From contig WQZH01000002.1 of assembly GCA_009780825.1 (NCBI GenBank), positions 186,001-250,000 of the forward strand: a stretch of 64,000 nucleotides of DNA, written 5' to 3'. The notes under the pieces were generated by a model. It did no database searches, was not told the origin of the DNA, and saw nothing but the letters and a program-made list of their open reading frames with translations. Source of the stretch: Desulfobulbus sp. GTDB lineage: Bacteria > Desulfobacterota > Desulfobulbia > Desulfobulbales > Desulfobulbaceae. This document shows, piece by piece, positions 57,322 to 64,000 of this stretch. Position 1 is the stretch's first letter, and the number at the start of each line of letters is the position of its first letter. Both the position numbers and the translations under genes were made by a program.

Positions 57322-58265
57322 TCACTATAAACAGTTTTTTGATCGGCGTATTGGTATTAGCTGTTTTTGTCATAGTCATTCTGGTCAAAAGCGCAGTGGT
57401 GGTTGACCAGCAGTATGAGTATGTGATTGAACGGCTGGGCAAGTACCGGACCACGTTGGGGGCCGGATTTCATATCCTCATCCCCTTTTTCGACCGGGTG
57501 GCCTACAGACGGAGCCTCAAGGAAGAAGCCATCGATATTCCGGCCCAGGCCTGCATTACCGCCGACAACGTCTCCATGCAGATAGATGGCTGCCTCTACC
57601 TCCAGGTGGTCAATTCACGGCTTTCCGCCTATGGGGTCGAGAACTATCATTACGCTGTGGCCCAACTGGCCCAGACCAGCCTGCGCTCGGCCATCGGCAA
57701 GATCACCCTGGACCACACCTTCGAGGCCCGCGAGATTTTGAATCGGCAGGTGGTCGAGGCCCTGGACGAGGCCTCGCAGAACTGGGGAGTCAAGGTGTTG
57801 CGCTACGAGATCAAGGATATTCAGCCGCCGCACAGTGTTTTGGAGGCCATGGAAAAGCAGATGAAGGCCGAGCGGGAAAAACGGGCCGAGATTGCCAAGT
57901 CGGAAGGCGAGCGGCAGGCGATGATCAACCGGGCCGAAGGCGAACGGGCCGAGGCCATCGCCCGCTCCGAGGGCGAGAAGATGCGGCGGATCAACGAGGC
58001 CGAGGGTCAGGCGCAGGAAATCCTCAAGGTGGCGGAGGCCACGGCCGAAGGCATCCGGCGGGTGGCCGAGTCCCTGAGTGCGCAGGGAGGACAGGATGCG
58101 GCCAACCTTGAGGTGGCGAAAAAATACCTTGATCAGTTCGGCAAGCTGGCCAAGGAAAACAATACCATGATCCTGCCCGCCAATCTGACCGACGTGTCGT
58201 CAATGGTGGCAACAGTCATGACCACTCTGGAACACGCCAAAAAGGTCGAACGCACAGCTGGATGA
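57318..58265 (+). CDS. SPFH/stomatin-family paraslipin (QmcA-like)
   Basis: 315 residues from GTG at 57318, overlapping nfeD. An N-terminal membrane anchor (LIGVLVLAVFVIVILV) is followed by the SPFH domain (YEYVIERLGKYRTTLGAGFH; EEAIDIPAQACITADNVSMQIDG; AVAQLAQTSLRSAIGKITLD) and a long Ala/Glu/Arg coiled coil. Inner-membrane scaffold, paired with NfeD. Confidence 0.93.
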   Translation: MITINSFLIGVLVLAVFVIVILVKSAVVVDQQYEYVIERLGKYRTTLGAGFHILIPFFDRVAYRRSLKEEAIDIPAQACITADNVSMQIDGCLYLQVVNSRLSAYGVENYHYAVAQLAQTSLRSAIGKITLDHTFEAREILNRQVVEALDEASQNWGVKVLRYEIKDIQPPHSVLEAMEKQMKAEREKRAEIAKSEGERQAMINRAEGERAEAIARSEGEKMRRINEAEGQAQEILKVAEATAEGIRRVAESLSAQGGQDAANLEVAKKYLDQFGKLAKENNTMILPANLTDVSSMVATVMTTLEHAKKVERTAG

Positions 58266-58329
58266 ATATGATCGGCCATGCGGAAGGCGACAGGGGCGGA
58301 CAACGAAACGTGTCGGGCAACCAAACGGT

Positions 58330-58701
58330 TCAGAAGAAGAGGACCAGGGACCAGATGACCACGGTGTGGACAATGGCCAGGAATACGGCCGCCGAGGCGA
58401 GGTCCTTAGCCAGGCCCGACAATTCGTGACGTTCCGGGCCGATCCGGTTGACCACCACCTCGACGGCGGTGTTGAGTAATTCGACGATCAGCAGGATGAC
58501 GAGGCTGCCGGCCAAAAGGGCGCGTTCGACGTTGCTGTGGCCGAGCCAGCAGGCCACCGGGAAGAGCACCAGGCAGAGGAGCAACTCCTGCCTGAAGGCT
58601 TCTTCGTTGCGATAGGCGGCGGTCAACCCGACATACGAGCAGCGCATGGCCTGTTTGATCCGGGCGAGTCCGGTACCGTTCACTTTTTCCTGTTTGATCA
58701 T
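58330..58701 (-). CDS. dgkA: Diacylglycerol kinase (DgkA)
   Basis: 123 residues. Trimeric inner-membrane enzyme that phosphorylates diacylglycerol. RIKQAMRCSYVGL, RNEEAFRQELLLCLVL and the catalytic VELLNTAVEVVVNRIGPERHELSGLAKDLASAAV are typical, with three helices. Converges on the paraslipin gene. No clear partner. Confidence 0.95.
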   Translation of the reverse strand: MIKQEKVNGTGLARIKQAMRCSYVGLTAAYRNEEAFRQELLLCLVLFPVACWLGHSNVERALLAGSLVILLIVELLNTAVEVVVNRIGPERHELSGLAKDLASAAVFLAIVHTVVIWSLVLFF

Positions 58702-58899
58702 TGCGCTCGTGTCTCAGCCTGAGGTTGACGGATGTACAACTGAGGCGAGGATGTGCATGCACACACAGTCACTGTCTAGCATACACTATTTGGCTGTGCT
58801 TTTCCAGACCCAATCCCGCGGTCACGAAACCGCCGGTGCAATTGATTGCCGGTGGGTACTTTTCGAACAATGAGCAGTTGAAGCAGCGAGGGCTTCAGA

Positions 58900-59271
58900 A
58901 TGAGCCGTGAAACATTTGTTCAATTACGAGCAAGGTTGGGGAAAACCCAAAAAGAGCTTGCTGAGTTGCTGGGGGTTTCGCTCAAGGCTGTCCAAAGTTA
59001 CGAACAGGGATGGCGCTCCATCCCTCTGCATGTCGAACGGCAGCTCTATTTTCTCGCAGCGAATCAACGGAATAGTTGCCAGGCCAAACGGAAGGACTGC
59101 TGGGCCATCAAACGATGCGAGCATAAGGAGGAGTGTCCAGCTTGGGAATTTCAGGCCGGACATCTCTGCTGGTTTCTCTGCGGTACGCGGTGCGAGTGCG
59201 CTGTCGCCAAAGACTGGAAGGAAAAGGTGGCTGTCTGTCGCAACTGTGAGGTCCTGGCCTCGCTATTCTGA
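58900..59271 (+). CDS. XRE-type HTH protein with two-CW domain
   Basis: 123 residues. Residues 4-55 are an HTH_XRE fold: TFVQLRARLGKTQKELAELLGVSLKAVQSYEQG. Residues 62-115 are Cys-rich: KDCWAIKRCEHKEECPAW, LCWFLCGTRC and CRNCEVL, the two-CW pattern known in deltaproteobacterial proteins. The cysteines could bind zinc or an Fe-S cluster, so it may be a redox- or metal-sensing regulator. Target unknown; mnmA starts 91 bases later on the same strand. Confidence 0.82.
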   Translation: MSRETFVQLRARLGKTQKELAELLGVSLKAVQSYEQGWRSIPLHVERQLYFLAANQRNSCQAKRKDCWAIKRCEHKEECPAWEFQAGHLCWFLCGTRCECAVAKDWKEKVAVCRNCEVLASLF

Positions 59272-59362
59272 TCCTGTCTGCTGTCATTGCGGTCATGTCC
59301 TGTGTGTTTTTTCGTTTTTCCCCCGCTGCCCGTTCCTGCCCATCGTTCTTGCGTTGTTGTCC

Positions 59363-60418
59363 ATGGTTCGATTGAAGGTCGGTGTCGCCATGAGCGGCGG
59401 CGTCGACTCGACGATGGCTGCCTCGCTCGCCCAGGAACAGGGGCACAGAGTCCACGGTTTTTTCATGCTCCTGCCCCTTCCCAATCTAGACGCTCAGTTG
59501 CTGCGTGTCCGGCAGGTGGCCGGACAGTTGGCCATCCCCCTGACCTTAATTGATCTGCGCTGTCGCTTTGCCGACGAGGTCATCGCTTATTTCACCGCCG
59601 CCTATCGAACCGGCCTGACTCCCAATCCCTGCATCCTCTGCAATCACGCCATCAAATTCGGTCTGCTGGCCGAGGCCGTGCGAACCCATGGCATGGAGCG
59701 GATCGCCACCGGCCACTATGCCCGTATCAGCCGGCGCAACGGACGGGCATTCGTGACCCGCGGCACCGACCACGCCAAGGATCAATCCTATTTTCTTGCC
59801 CGTCTGGATGCGGATCAGGTGGGTTACGCCCACTTTCCCTTGGGCGATTGGACGAAGGAGCAGGTCTACGAGCGGGCCGCCGGCCTGGGATTCCGGTTCG
59901 AGAGCCGGGAAAGCAGTCAGGATGTCTGTTTTTTAACCGGAGGTTTGCCCGCCTTTCTGGCCGGGCAGGGTGTAGGCGAACAGATGGGAGTGATAGCCAC
60001 CCGCGATGGCCGGCAGATCGGCGAGCATCGCGGGGTGTGGCAGTATACCATCGGCCAGCGGCGGGGATTGGGACTGCCTGATGCCACCCCCTGGTATGTG
60101 GTGGCGCTGGACGGTGCCAATAACCGGGTGATCGTCGGCAAGCGCGACGAACTGTTGCGCGATCGTTGTATCGTGCACTCCCTGCGCTGGGCGCACGAGG
60201 CACCGGCTCTGCCCTGGCGCGGCCTGGTGCAGCTGCGTTCCCGTCATCTGCCAGCAAGGGCCGAATTGATCCCTACTGACGGCGGCGCCTGGCAGCTGGT
60301 CTTCGATCGCCCGCAGCGCGCCGTCACCCCCGGCCAGTTCGCCGTCTTCTACGAGGATGACCTGGTGCTGGGCAGCGCGGTGATCGCAGCGGGCCTTGAC
60401 CGGAGGCATGAACCGTGA
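59363..60418 (+). CDS. mnmA: tRNA-specific 2-thiouridylase MnmA
   Basis: 351 residues. Thiolates U34 of tRNA with sulfur from a relay. PP-loop GVAMSGGVDSTMAASLA, NPCILCNHAIKF (catalytic Cys), GHYARI, ESSQDVCFL (second Cys) and GQRRGLGLP. ATG at 59363 with no strong ribosome-binding site; the frame extends upstream through the HTH gene in another frame and is not coding there. Overlaps mtaB by 4 bases. Confidence 0.95.
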   Translation: MVRLKVGVAMSGGVDSTMAASLAQEQGHRVHGFFMLLPLPNLDAQLLRVRQVAGQLAIPLTLIDLRCRFADEVIAYFTAAYRTGLTPNPCILCNHAIKFGLLAEAVRTHGMERIATGHYARISRRNGRAFVTRGTDHAKDQSYFLARLDADQVGYAHFPLGDWTKEQVYERAAGLGFRFESRESSQDVCFLTGGLPAFLAGQGVGEQMGVIATRDGRQIGEHRGVWQYTIGQRRGLGLPDATPWYVVALDGANNRVIVGKRDELLRDRCIVHSLRWAHEAPALPWRGLVQLRSRHLPARAELIPTDGGAWQLVFDRPQRAVTPGQFAVFYEDDLVLGSAVIAAGLDRRHEP

Positions 60419-61749
60419 AACGGATTGCCATCGCCACCTTGGGGTGCAAGGTCAACCAGTTCGAGTCCGCCGCCTTTGCCAGTGAATTCGAGAGGCACGG
60501 CTGCGTGCTGGTGCCGTTTCGGGCCGATGCCGATGTCTACGTGATCAATAGCTGCGCGGTCACCGCCAAGGCCGGCCAGCAGTCGCGGCAGTTGATCCGG
60601 CAGGTCCTGCATGCGCATCCCCAGGCGCGGATTATCGTCACCGGCTGCTATGCCCAGATGGATCCGGGAACCGTGCTCGACTTGGCCGAGCAGCCGATGA
60701 CCATTGTCGGCAACGGCAACAAGCACCGCCTGGTGGCGGCGGCCTTGGAGGAGCAGCCGCCCGATCTGGTGTTGCTCATGGGCAAGATTCGCGAAAAAAA
60801 GGAGATCTGCCCATTGCCGGTCAACCGTTTTCCGGATCGCACCCGCGCCTATCTCCGCATCCAAGACGGCTGCAACAACTTCTGTTCCTACTGTATCGTG
60901 CCGTACACCCGCGGCCCCAGCCGCAGCCTGGATGTGGCTGGGGTACTCGACCAGGCCGCGGTGTTCACCGGCCAGGGATACCGCGAGATCGTGATCACCG
61001 GCATCAATGTCGGTAAGTACGGCCTTGATCTGGACGGGGGCGAAACCCTGTACAGCCTGCTGGACCGGCTGTGCCGCGGCTTTCCGGATTGCCGCTTCCG
61101 CCTCAGCTCCATCGAGTCCACAGAGGTGAACGATGCGCTTTTGGATCTGCTGGCCAGGCATGCCAACCTGATGCCCCATCTGCACATTCCCATGCAAAGC
61201 GGCGATGACGCGGTGCTGGTCAGGATGAACCGGCGCTATGGTCGCGCTGAATTCGCCGCGGTCATTCGCCGGATACGCGAGGCGCTGCCCACCGTCACCA
61301 TCGGCTGCGATGTGCTGGGCGGCTTTCCCGGCGAAACGGAGGCGGAGGCGGCCAACACCTACAGCCTGCTGGCCGAGCTGCCGGTAGACTATCTCCATGT
61401 CTTCCCGTATTCCCGCCGGCCCGGAACCCTGGCCGATTCGTTTGGAGGACAAGTGCCCGGACCGGTGAAAGAAAGACGGGTCCGGCGGTTGCGCGCCCTG
61501 GATGCGGCGAAAAGACAGGCCCTCTACCGGGCCAATATCGGCCGGGTCCTCCAGGTGCTGGTGGAGCGGCGGCAGGCGAAGGGCGGCATGCTCCAGGGGT
61601 TTTCCGAGAACTATCTGCCGGTGCTGTTTGTCGGCAGCCTCCATCTGATCCGGCGGGTGGTACCGGTGCGGCTGGTTGCGGTCGAGGATGGTCAACCGGT
61701 GGGGGTGCTGGTCGAAGACCTGCTTGAGGAAAGCCGGCAAACCAAGTAA
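60415..61749 (+). CDS. mtaB: tRNA t6A37 methylthiotransferase MtaB
   Basis: 444 residues from GTG at 60415. Radical SAM methylthiotransferase of the MtaB/MiaB group. N-terminal cluster cysteines (TLGCKVNQFES, INSCAVTAKA, VTGCYAQ), radical SAM motif GCNNFCSYCIVPYTRG, and a C-terminal TRAM-like domain (RVLQVLVERRQAKGG). Coupled to mnmA, so two tRNA sulfur modifications are made together. Confidence 0.94.
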   Translation: MKRIAIATLGCKVNQFESAAFASEFERHGCVLVPFRADADVYVINSCAVTAKAGQQSRQLIRQVLHAHPQARIIVTGCYAQMDPGTVLDLAEQPMTIVGNGNKHRLVAAALEEQPPDLVLLMGKIREKKEICPLPVNRFPDRTRAYLRIQDGCNNFCSYCIVPYTRGPSRSLDVAGVLDQAAVFTGQGYREIVITGINVGKYGLDLDGGETLYSLLDRLCRGFPDCRFRLSSIESTEVNDALLDLLARHANLMPHLHIPMQSGDDAVLVRMNRRYGRAEFAAVIRRIREALPTVTIGCDVLGGFPGETEAEAANTYSLLAELPVDYLHVFPYSRRPGTLADSFGGQVPGPVKERRVRRLRALDAAKRQALYRANIGRVLQVLVERRQAKGGMLQGFSENYLPVLFVGSLHLIRRVVPVRLVAVEDGQPVGVLVEDLLEESRQTK

Positions 61750-61792
61750 GCTACAGCGCCCCTTTTCAGGGGGAACAGCGGTTGTCCCGCGG

Positions 61793-61824
61793 TCGTGCAA
61801 GAACCGAAACCTCACCTTGCACGA
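61793..61824. terminator. Hairpin after mtaB
   Basis: TCGTGCAAG and CTTGCACGA form a perfect 9-bp stem with a 14-base loop, 43 bases after the mtaB stop. No T-run; likely marks the end of the mnmA-mtaB message before the AT-rich DUF2971 gene. Confidence 0.4.
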
Positions 61825-61871
61825 GCACGGGATGGCATGGCGCGCGAATCCTCTTCCCGCAGTTGTTGTTC

Positions 61872-62702
61872 ATGACGATTGAATCAATGAATAAAGTCAC
61901 TGAGTTCAAATGTCTTACGCCGGGTATCCTATACAAATATACTCCATTTCGGGAGTCATTTTTTGACGCGCCTATTCTCCGTTTCTCGCCTCTAAACGAA
62001 CTGAACGACCCCTTTGAGCTGAGTCTTGCATGTATTGATTTCCCTGATTCGATACGGCAAAAAGTTAGAGAGTCGTATTCCGAACCTTTAGGTCCAAACG
62101 CGGAGCGAATAATCCTGGCTAAACGTTTTGACGATCATGTTTCAAATAAGAACGCAGAAAAAAATCAAGCAATTCTCTCGTTGACAGAAGACCCAGAACA
62201 TATACTGATGTGGTCGCATTATGCTGATCAACATAAGGGTATGGTTATTGGGCTTGATTTTTCACACGATTTTTTCAAGCAAATGTTCATTAATGGTGAT
62301 GAATTTTTGTTACCTGTCAAATACTGTAACCAGCGTCCGTTATATTCATACGCAGAAGGGAGATTCTTGGTAGAAGTGAAAGAATCTTTAGGTACAAAGG
62401 GCCTGCAATGGGGGTATGAGCGCGAATGGAGGGCTGTTACTAAGGCTTTTTGCTCTAAGAAAAAGATTAAGAAGCAAGACGGTACGGAACAGGGCGGCTT
62501 TATTGACATCCCCGAAGAATGTATAAAAGAGATATACTTGGGCACTAGGCGCGATGAGAATATGGTCAATGTGGCTCAAAGGTTTATCAAAAAGAATCCG
62601 CATATAAAATTGTATTTGGGATACAAGTCCGTAGGCGTTTATGAATTAGATTTTTTGGATATTGATCTTGCTTTAAAAATCTTTCCAAGTTCCCTGTTAT
62701 AG
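61872..62702 (+). CDS. DUF2971-family protein, AT-rich
   Basis: 276 residues (ATG at 61872; ATG at 61887 also possible; neither has a good ribosome-binding site). DUF2971 pattern: LYKYTPFRESFF, LRFSPLNELNDPFELS, HILMWSHYADQHKGMVIGLDF, KYCNQRPLYS and YEREWRAV. Family function is unknown; members often sit in defence or mobile regions. Strikingly AT-rich next to GC-rich mtaB and cinA, a sign of horizontal arrival. Confidence 0.85.
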   Translation: MTIESMNKVTEFKCLTPGILYKYTPFRESFFDAPILRFSPLNELNDPFELSLACIDFPDSIRQKVRESYSEPLGPNAERIILAKRFDDHVSNKNAEKNQAILSLTEDPEHILMWSHYADQHKGMVIGLDFSHDFFKQMFINGDEFLLPVKYCNQRPLYSYAEGRFLVEVKESLGTKGLQWGYEREWRAVTKAFCSKKKIKKQDGTEQGGFIDIPEECIKEIYLGTRRDENMVNVAQRFIKKNPHIKLYLGYKSVGVYELDFLDIDLALKIFPSSLL

Positions 62703-62747
62703 GGCCTTAAGGGTAATCTGCAAGATGGATTGTTGCCGAGAACGACA

Positions 62748-63977
62748 ATGATCGGAGAAATTATCGCCATCGGCGACGAGCTGACCTCGGGCCGGATCCT
62801 CAATACCACCAGCGGACTGGCAGCCCGTGAACTGTTTCTGCAGGGCCACGAGATTCTGGGCATGCACACCGTTGGCGATGCCCCCGAGCTCATCGGAGAA
62901 GCCCTCGCGGCCGCCGTTGCCCGGTGCGATTTCGTCATTGTCACCGGCGGCCTGGGCCCCACCACCGACGACATGACCAACGAGGCCGTGATCAAGACGT
63001 TTGGCGTGGATGGCAGGGTACATCCCGGCGTGTACGCCAATATCGCTGCCCGCCTGAAGGACGACGCTCTCGTCGCTTCCCTGGTCAAGATGGCCTGGCT
63101 CCCCGAGGGCGCAGAGGTTTTGGACCCTGAATACCGGATGGCTGGCTATCTGCTCCGCCACCAGGGCAAACCCATCTGGTTTCTTCCCGGCGTGCCGCCG
63201 CAGATGGAGATCTTGCTGCGCACCAAGGTGCTGCCCAGTTTGCAGGTCTTTGACCGCAACCATGCCCTGCCGGTTTGCCAGACGGTCTATCGCACCTGCG
63301 GTCTTTTTGAAATCGAGATCAACCGGCGCCTGTGTCCACTTGAGGAACAGGGCGCTGTGATCGGCTATTATCCGGTGGGCAGCGAAGTCCATATCAGTCT
63401 GACTGCCCGCTTGTTGGAAGGCGGCGCTGTCGATCCAGGCTTTCAGGCGGCTGATGCCTTTATCCGCGAGGTCTTGGGAGACAACATCTACGGGGTGGGC
63501 GAAGAAACCCTGGCCGGGGCCACCGGCCGCCTTCTCCGGCAACGGGGCTTGATGCTCGGGACGGCTGAATCGTGCACCGGTGGATTGATCGGCGCCACCC
63601 TCACGGCAACGGCGGGCAGTTCCCGCTGGTTCAAAGGAGGGGTGATCGCCTATGCCAACCAAATCAAGGAGCGGCTTCTGGGCGTCGATCCGGCCTTGCT
63701 TGCCCGCCACGGCGCGGTGAGTGGCGAGACGGCCCGGGCCATGGCCGGCGGCCTGCTGCAGTGCCTCGACTGCGACATCGCCGTGGCCGCCACCGGCGTC
63801 GCCGGACCCGACGGCGGCAGCCAGGACAAGCCGGTGGGTACGGTCTACCTCGGGCTGGCCACCCGCGACACCGTGACGGACCGGCTCTGTCGTTTCACCG
63901 GCTCCCGCCGCCAGGTTCAGGAGAAGACCGCCCAGACCGCCGTGGATATGGTGCGGCGGGCACTTCTTGCCCGTTAA
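62748..63977 (+). CDS. cinA: CinA-like protein (MoCF domain plus nicotinamide-nucleotide amidohydrolase)
   Basis: 409 residues from ATG at 62748. N-terminal molybdopterin-binding-like domain: GEIIAIGDELTSGRILNT, TGGLGPTTDDMTNEAV, PGVPPQMEILL. C-terminal CinA domain: LGTAESCTGGLIGATLTATAGSS, VAATGVAGPDGGSQDKPVG. Takes part in NMN recycling; often next to recA. AAAGGAG near 63990 announces a following gene outside the window. Confidence 0.95.
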   Translation: MIGEIIAIGDELTSGRILNTTSGLAARELFLQGHEILGMHTVGDAPELIGEALAAAVARCDFVIVTGGLGPTTDDMTNEAVIKTFGVDGRVHPGVYANIAARLKDDALVASLVKMAWLPEGAEVLDPEYRMAGYLLRHQGKPIWFLPGVPPQMEILLRTKVLPSLQVFDRNHALPVCQTVYRTCGLFEIEINRRLCPLEEQGAVIGYYPVGSEVHISLTARLLEGGAVDPGFQAADAFIREVLGDNIYGVGEETLAGATGRLLRQRGLMLGTAESCTGGLIGATLTATAGSSRWFKGGVIAYANQIKERLLGVDPALLARHGAVSGETARAMAGGLLQCLDCDIAVAATGVAGPDGGSQDKPVGTVYLGLATRDTVTDRLCRFTGSRRQVQEKTAQTAVDMVRRALLAR

Positions 63978-64000
63978 CTGCAAAAGCTGCAAAGGAGAAA

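Noticed and set aside
60349..61815. 488-residue minus-strand frame opposite mtaB
   Set aside because: Antisense shadow of a clear methylthiotransferase.

Overview
The window looks like a chromosomal segment of a Gram-negative, anaerobic, sulfur-metabolising bacterium of the Desulfobacterota, most likely a Desulfobulbus-type organism. This is inferred from the gene set, not from a search. The pointers are a desulfoferrodoxin-rubredoxin pair under a Fur-family regulator, a TusA/DsrE/YeeE sulfur-trafficking cluster, lysine synthesis through LL-diaminopimelate aminotransferase, LPS (Kdo) genes, and high-GC genes with short gaps and many 4-base overlaps. No phage, insertion sequence, rRNA operon or CRISPR array was found. 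One tRNA, tRNA-Ser(CGA), is present.

Layout. 1-4.7 kb: a decayed radical-SAM gene, a small membrane protein, a CNB-PATAN protein, yciB, a monooxygenase-like protein, tRNA-Ser and a WHy lipoprotein. 4.8-8.4 kb: amrA, a YkgJ-like protein, bioB and bioA. 8.4-11.6 kb: an AI-2E-family permease with an odd tail, an antisense cobalamin riboswitch with its own terminator but no visible target, and mltB. 11.7-15.7 kb (minus): nhaB, yciH, pyrC and a secreted protein. 15.9-19.6 kb: radA, a thioesterase and pyruvate kinase. 19.9-24.4 kb (minus): a tightly packed pyrK-pyrD-aroD-aroE-aroA operon. 24.5-27.9 kb: pilD, a DinB-like protein, a solitary HsdR-N protein with an apparent internal deletion, and a rubredoxin-DUF2231 membrane protein. 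28.0-35.2 kb (minus): dnaN-gyrB-gyrA-gpsA, reading away from a very AT-rich region at 35.16-35.43 kb that is a candidate origin region.

35.4-45 kb: a class C beta-lactamase-like hydrolase; a minus-strand tusA-dsrE-dsrE-like set with a 57-residue protein; a divergent YeeE/YedE transporter; a 5-formyl-THF cyclo-ligase; an HD-GYP response regulator; and gatC-gatA-hisC-cmk. 45-48 kb: rubredoxin, desulfoferrodoxin, a Fur protein with an extra winged helix and a 30-bp perfect operator palindrome, then pal and a cupin. 48.1-53.2 kb: pyrG-kdsA-kdsC-lptC and dapL. 53.2-58.7 kb: a REP-like hairpin, a solitary HNH nuclease, an L,D-transpeptidase with a small overlapping gene, an NfeD-paraslipin pair and dgkA. 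58.9-64 kb: a HTH/two-CW protein, mnmA, mtaB, an AT-rich DUF2971 gene and cinA; the window ends on a ribosome-binding site for a further gene.

Most of the window is housekeeping. The points worth attention are the TusA-DsrE-small protein/YeeE cluster, which resembles the 'YTD' cluster linked to sulfur disproportionation; the orphan cobalamin riboswitch antisense to the permease gene; the Fur-wHTH fusion with its operator; and three AT-rich solitary genes (HsdR-N, HNH, DUF2971) placed between housekeeping genes.
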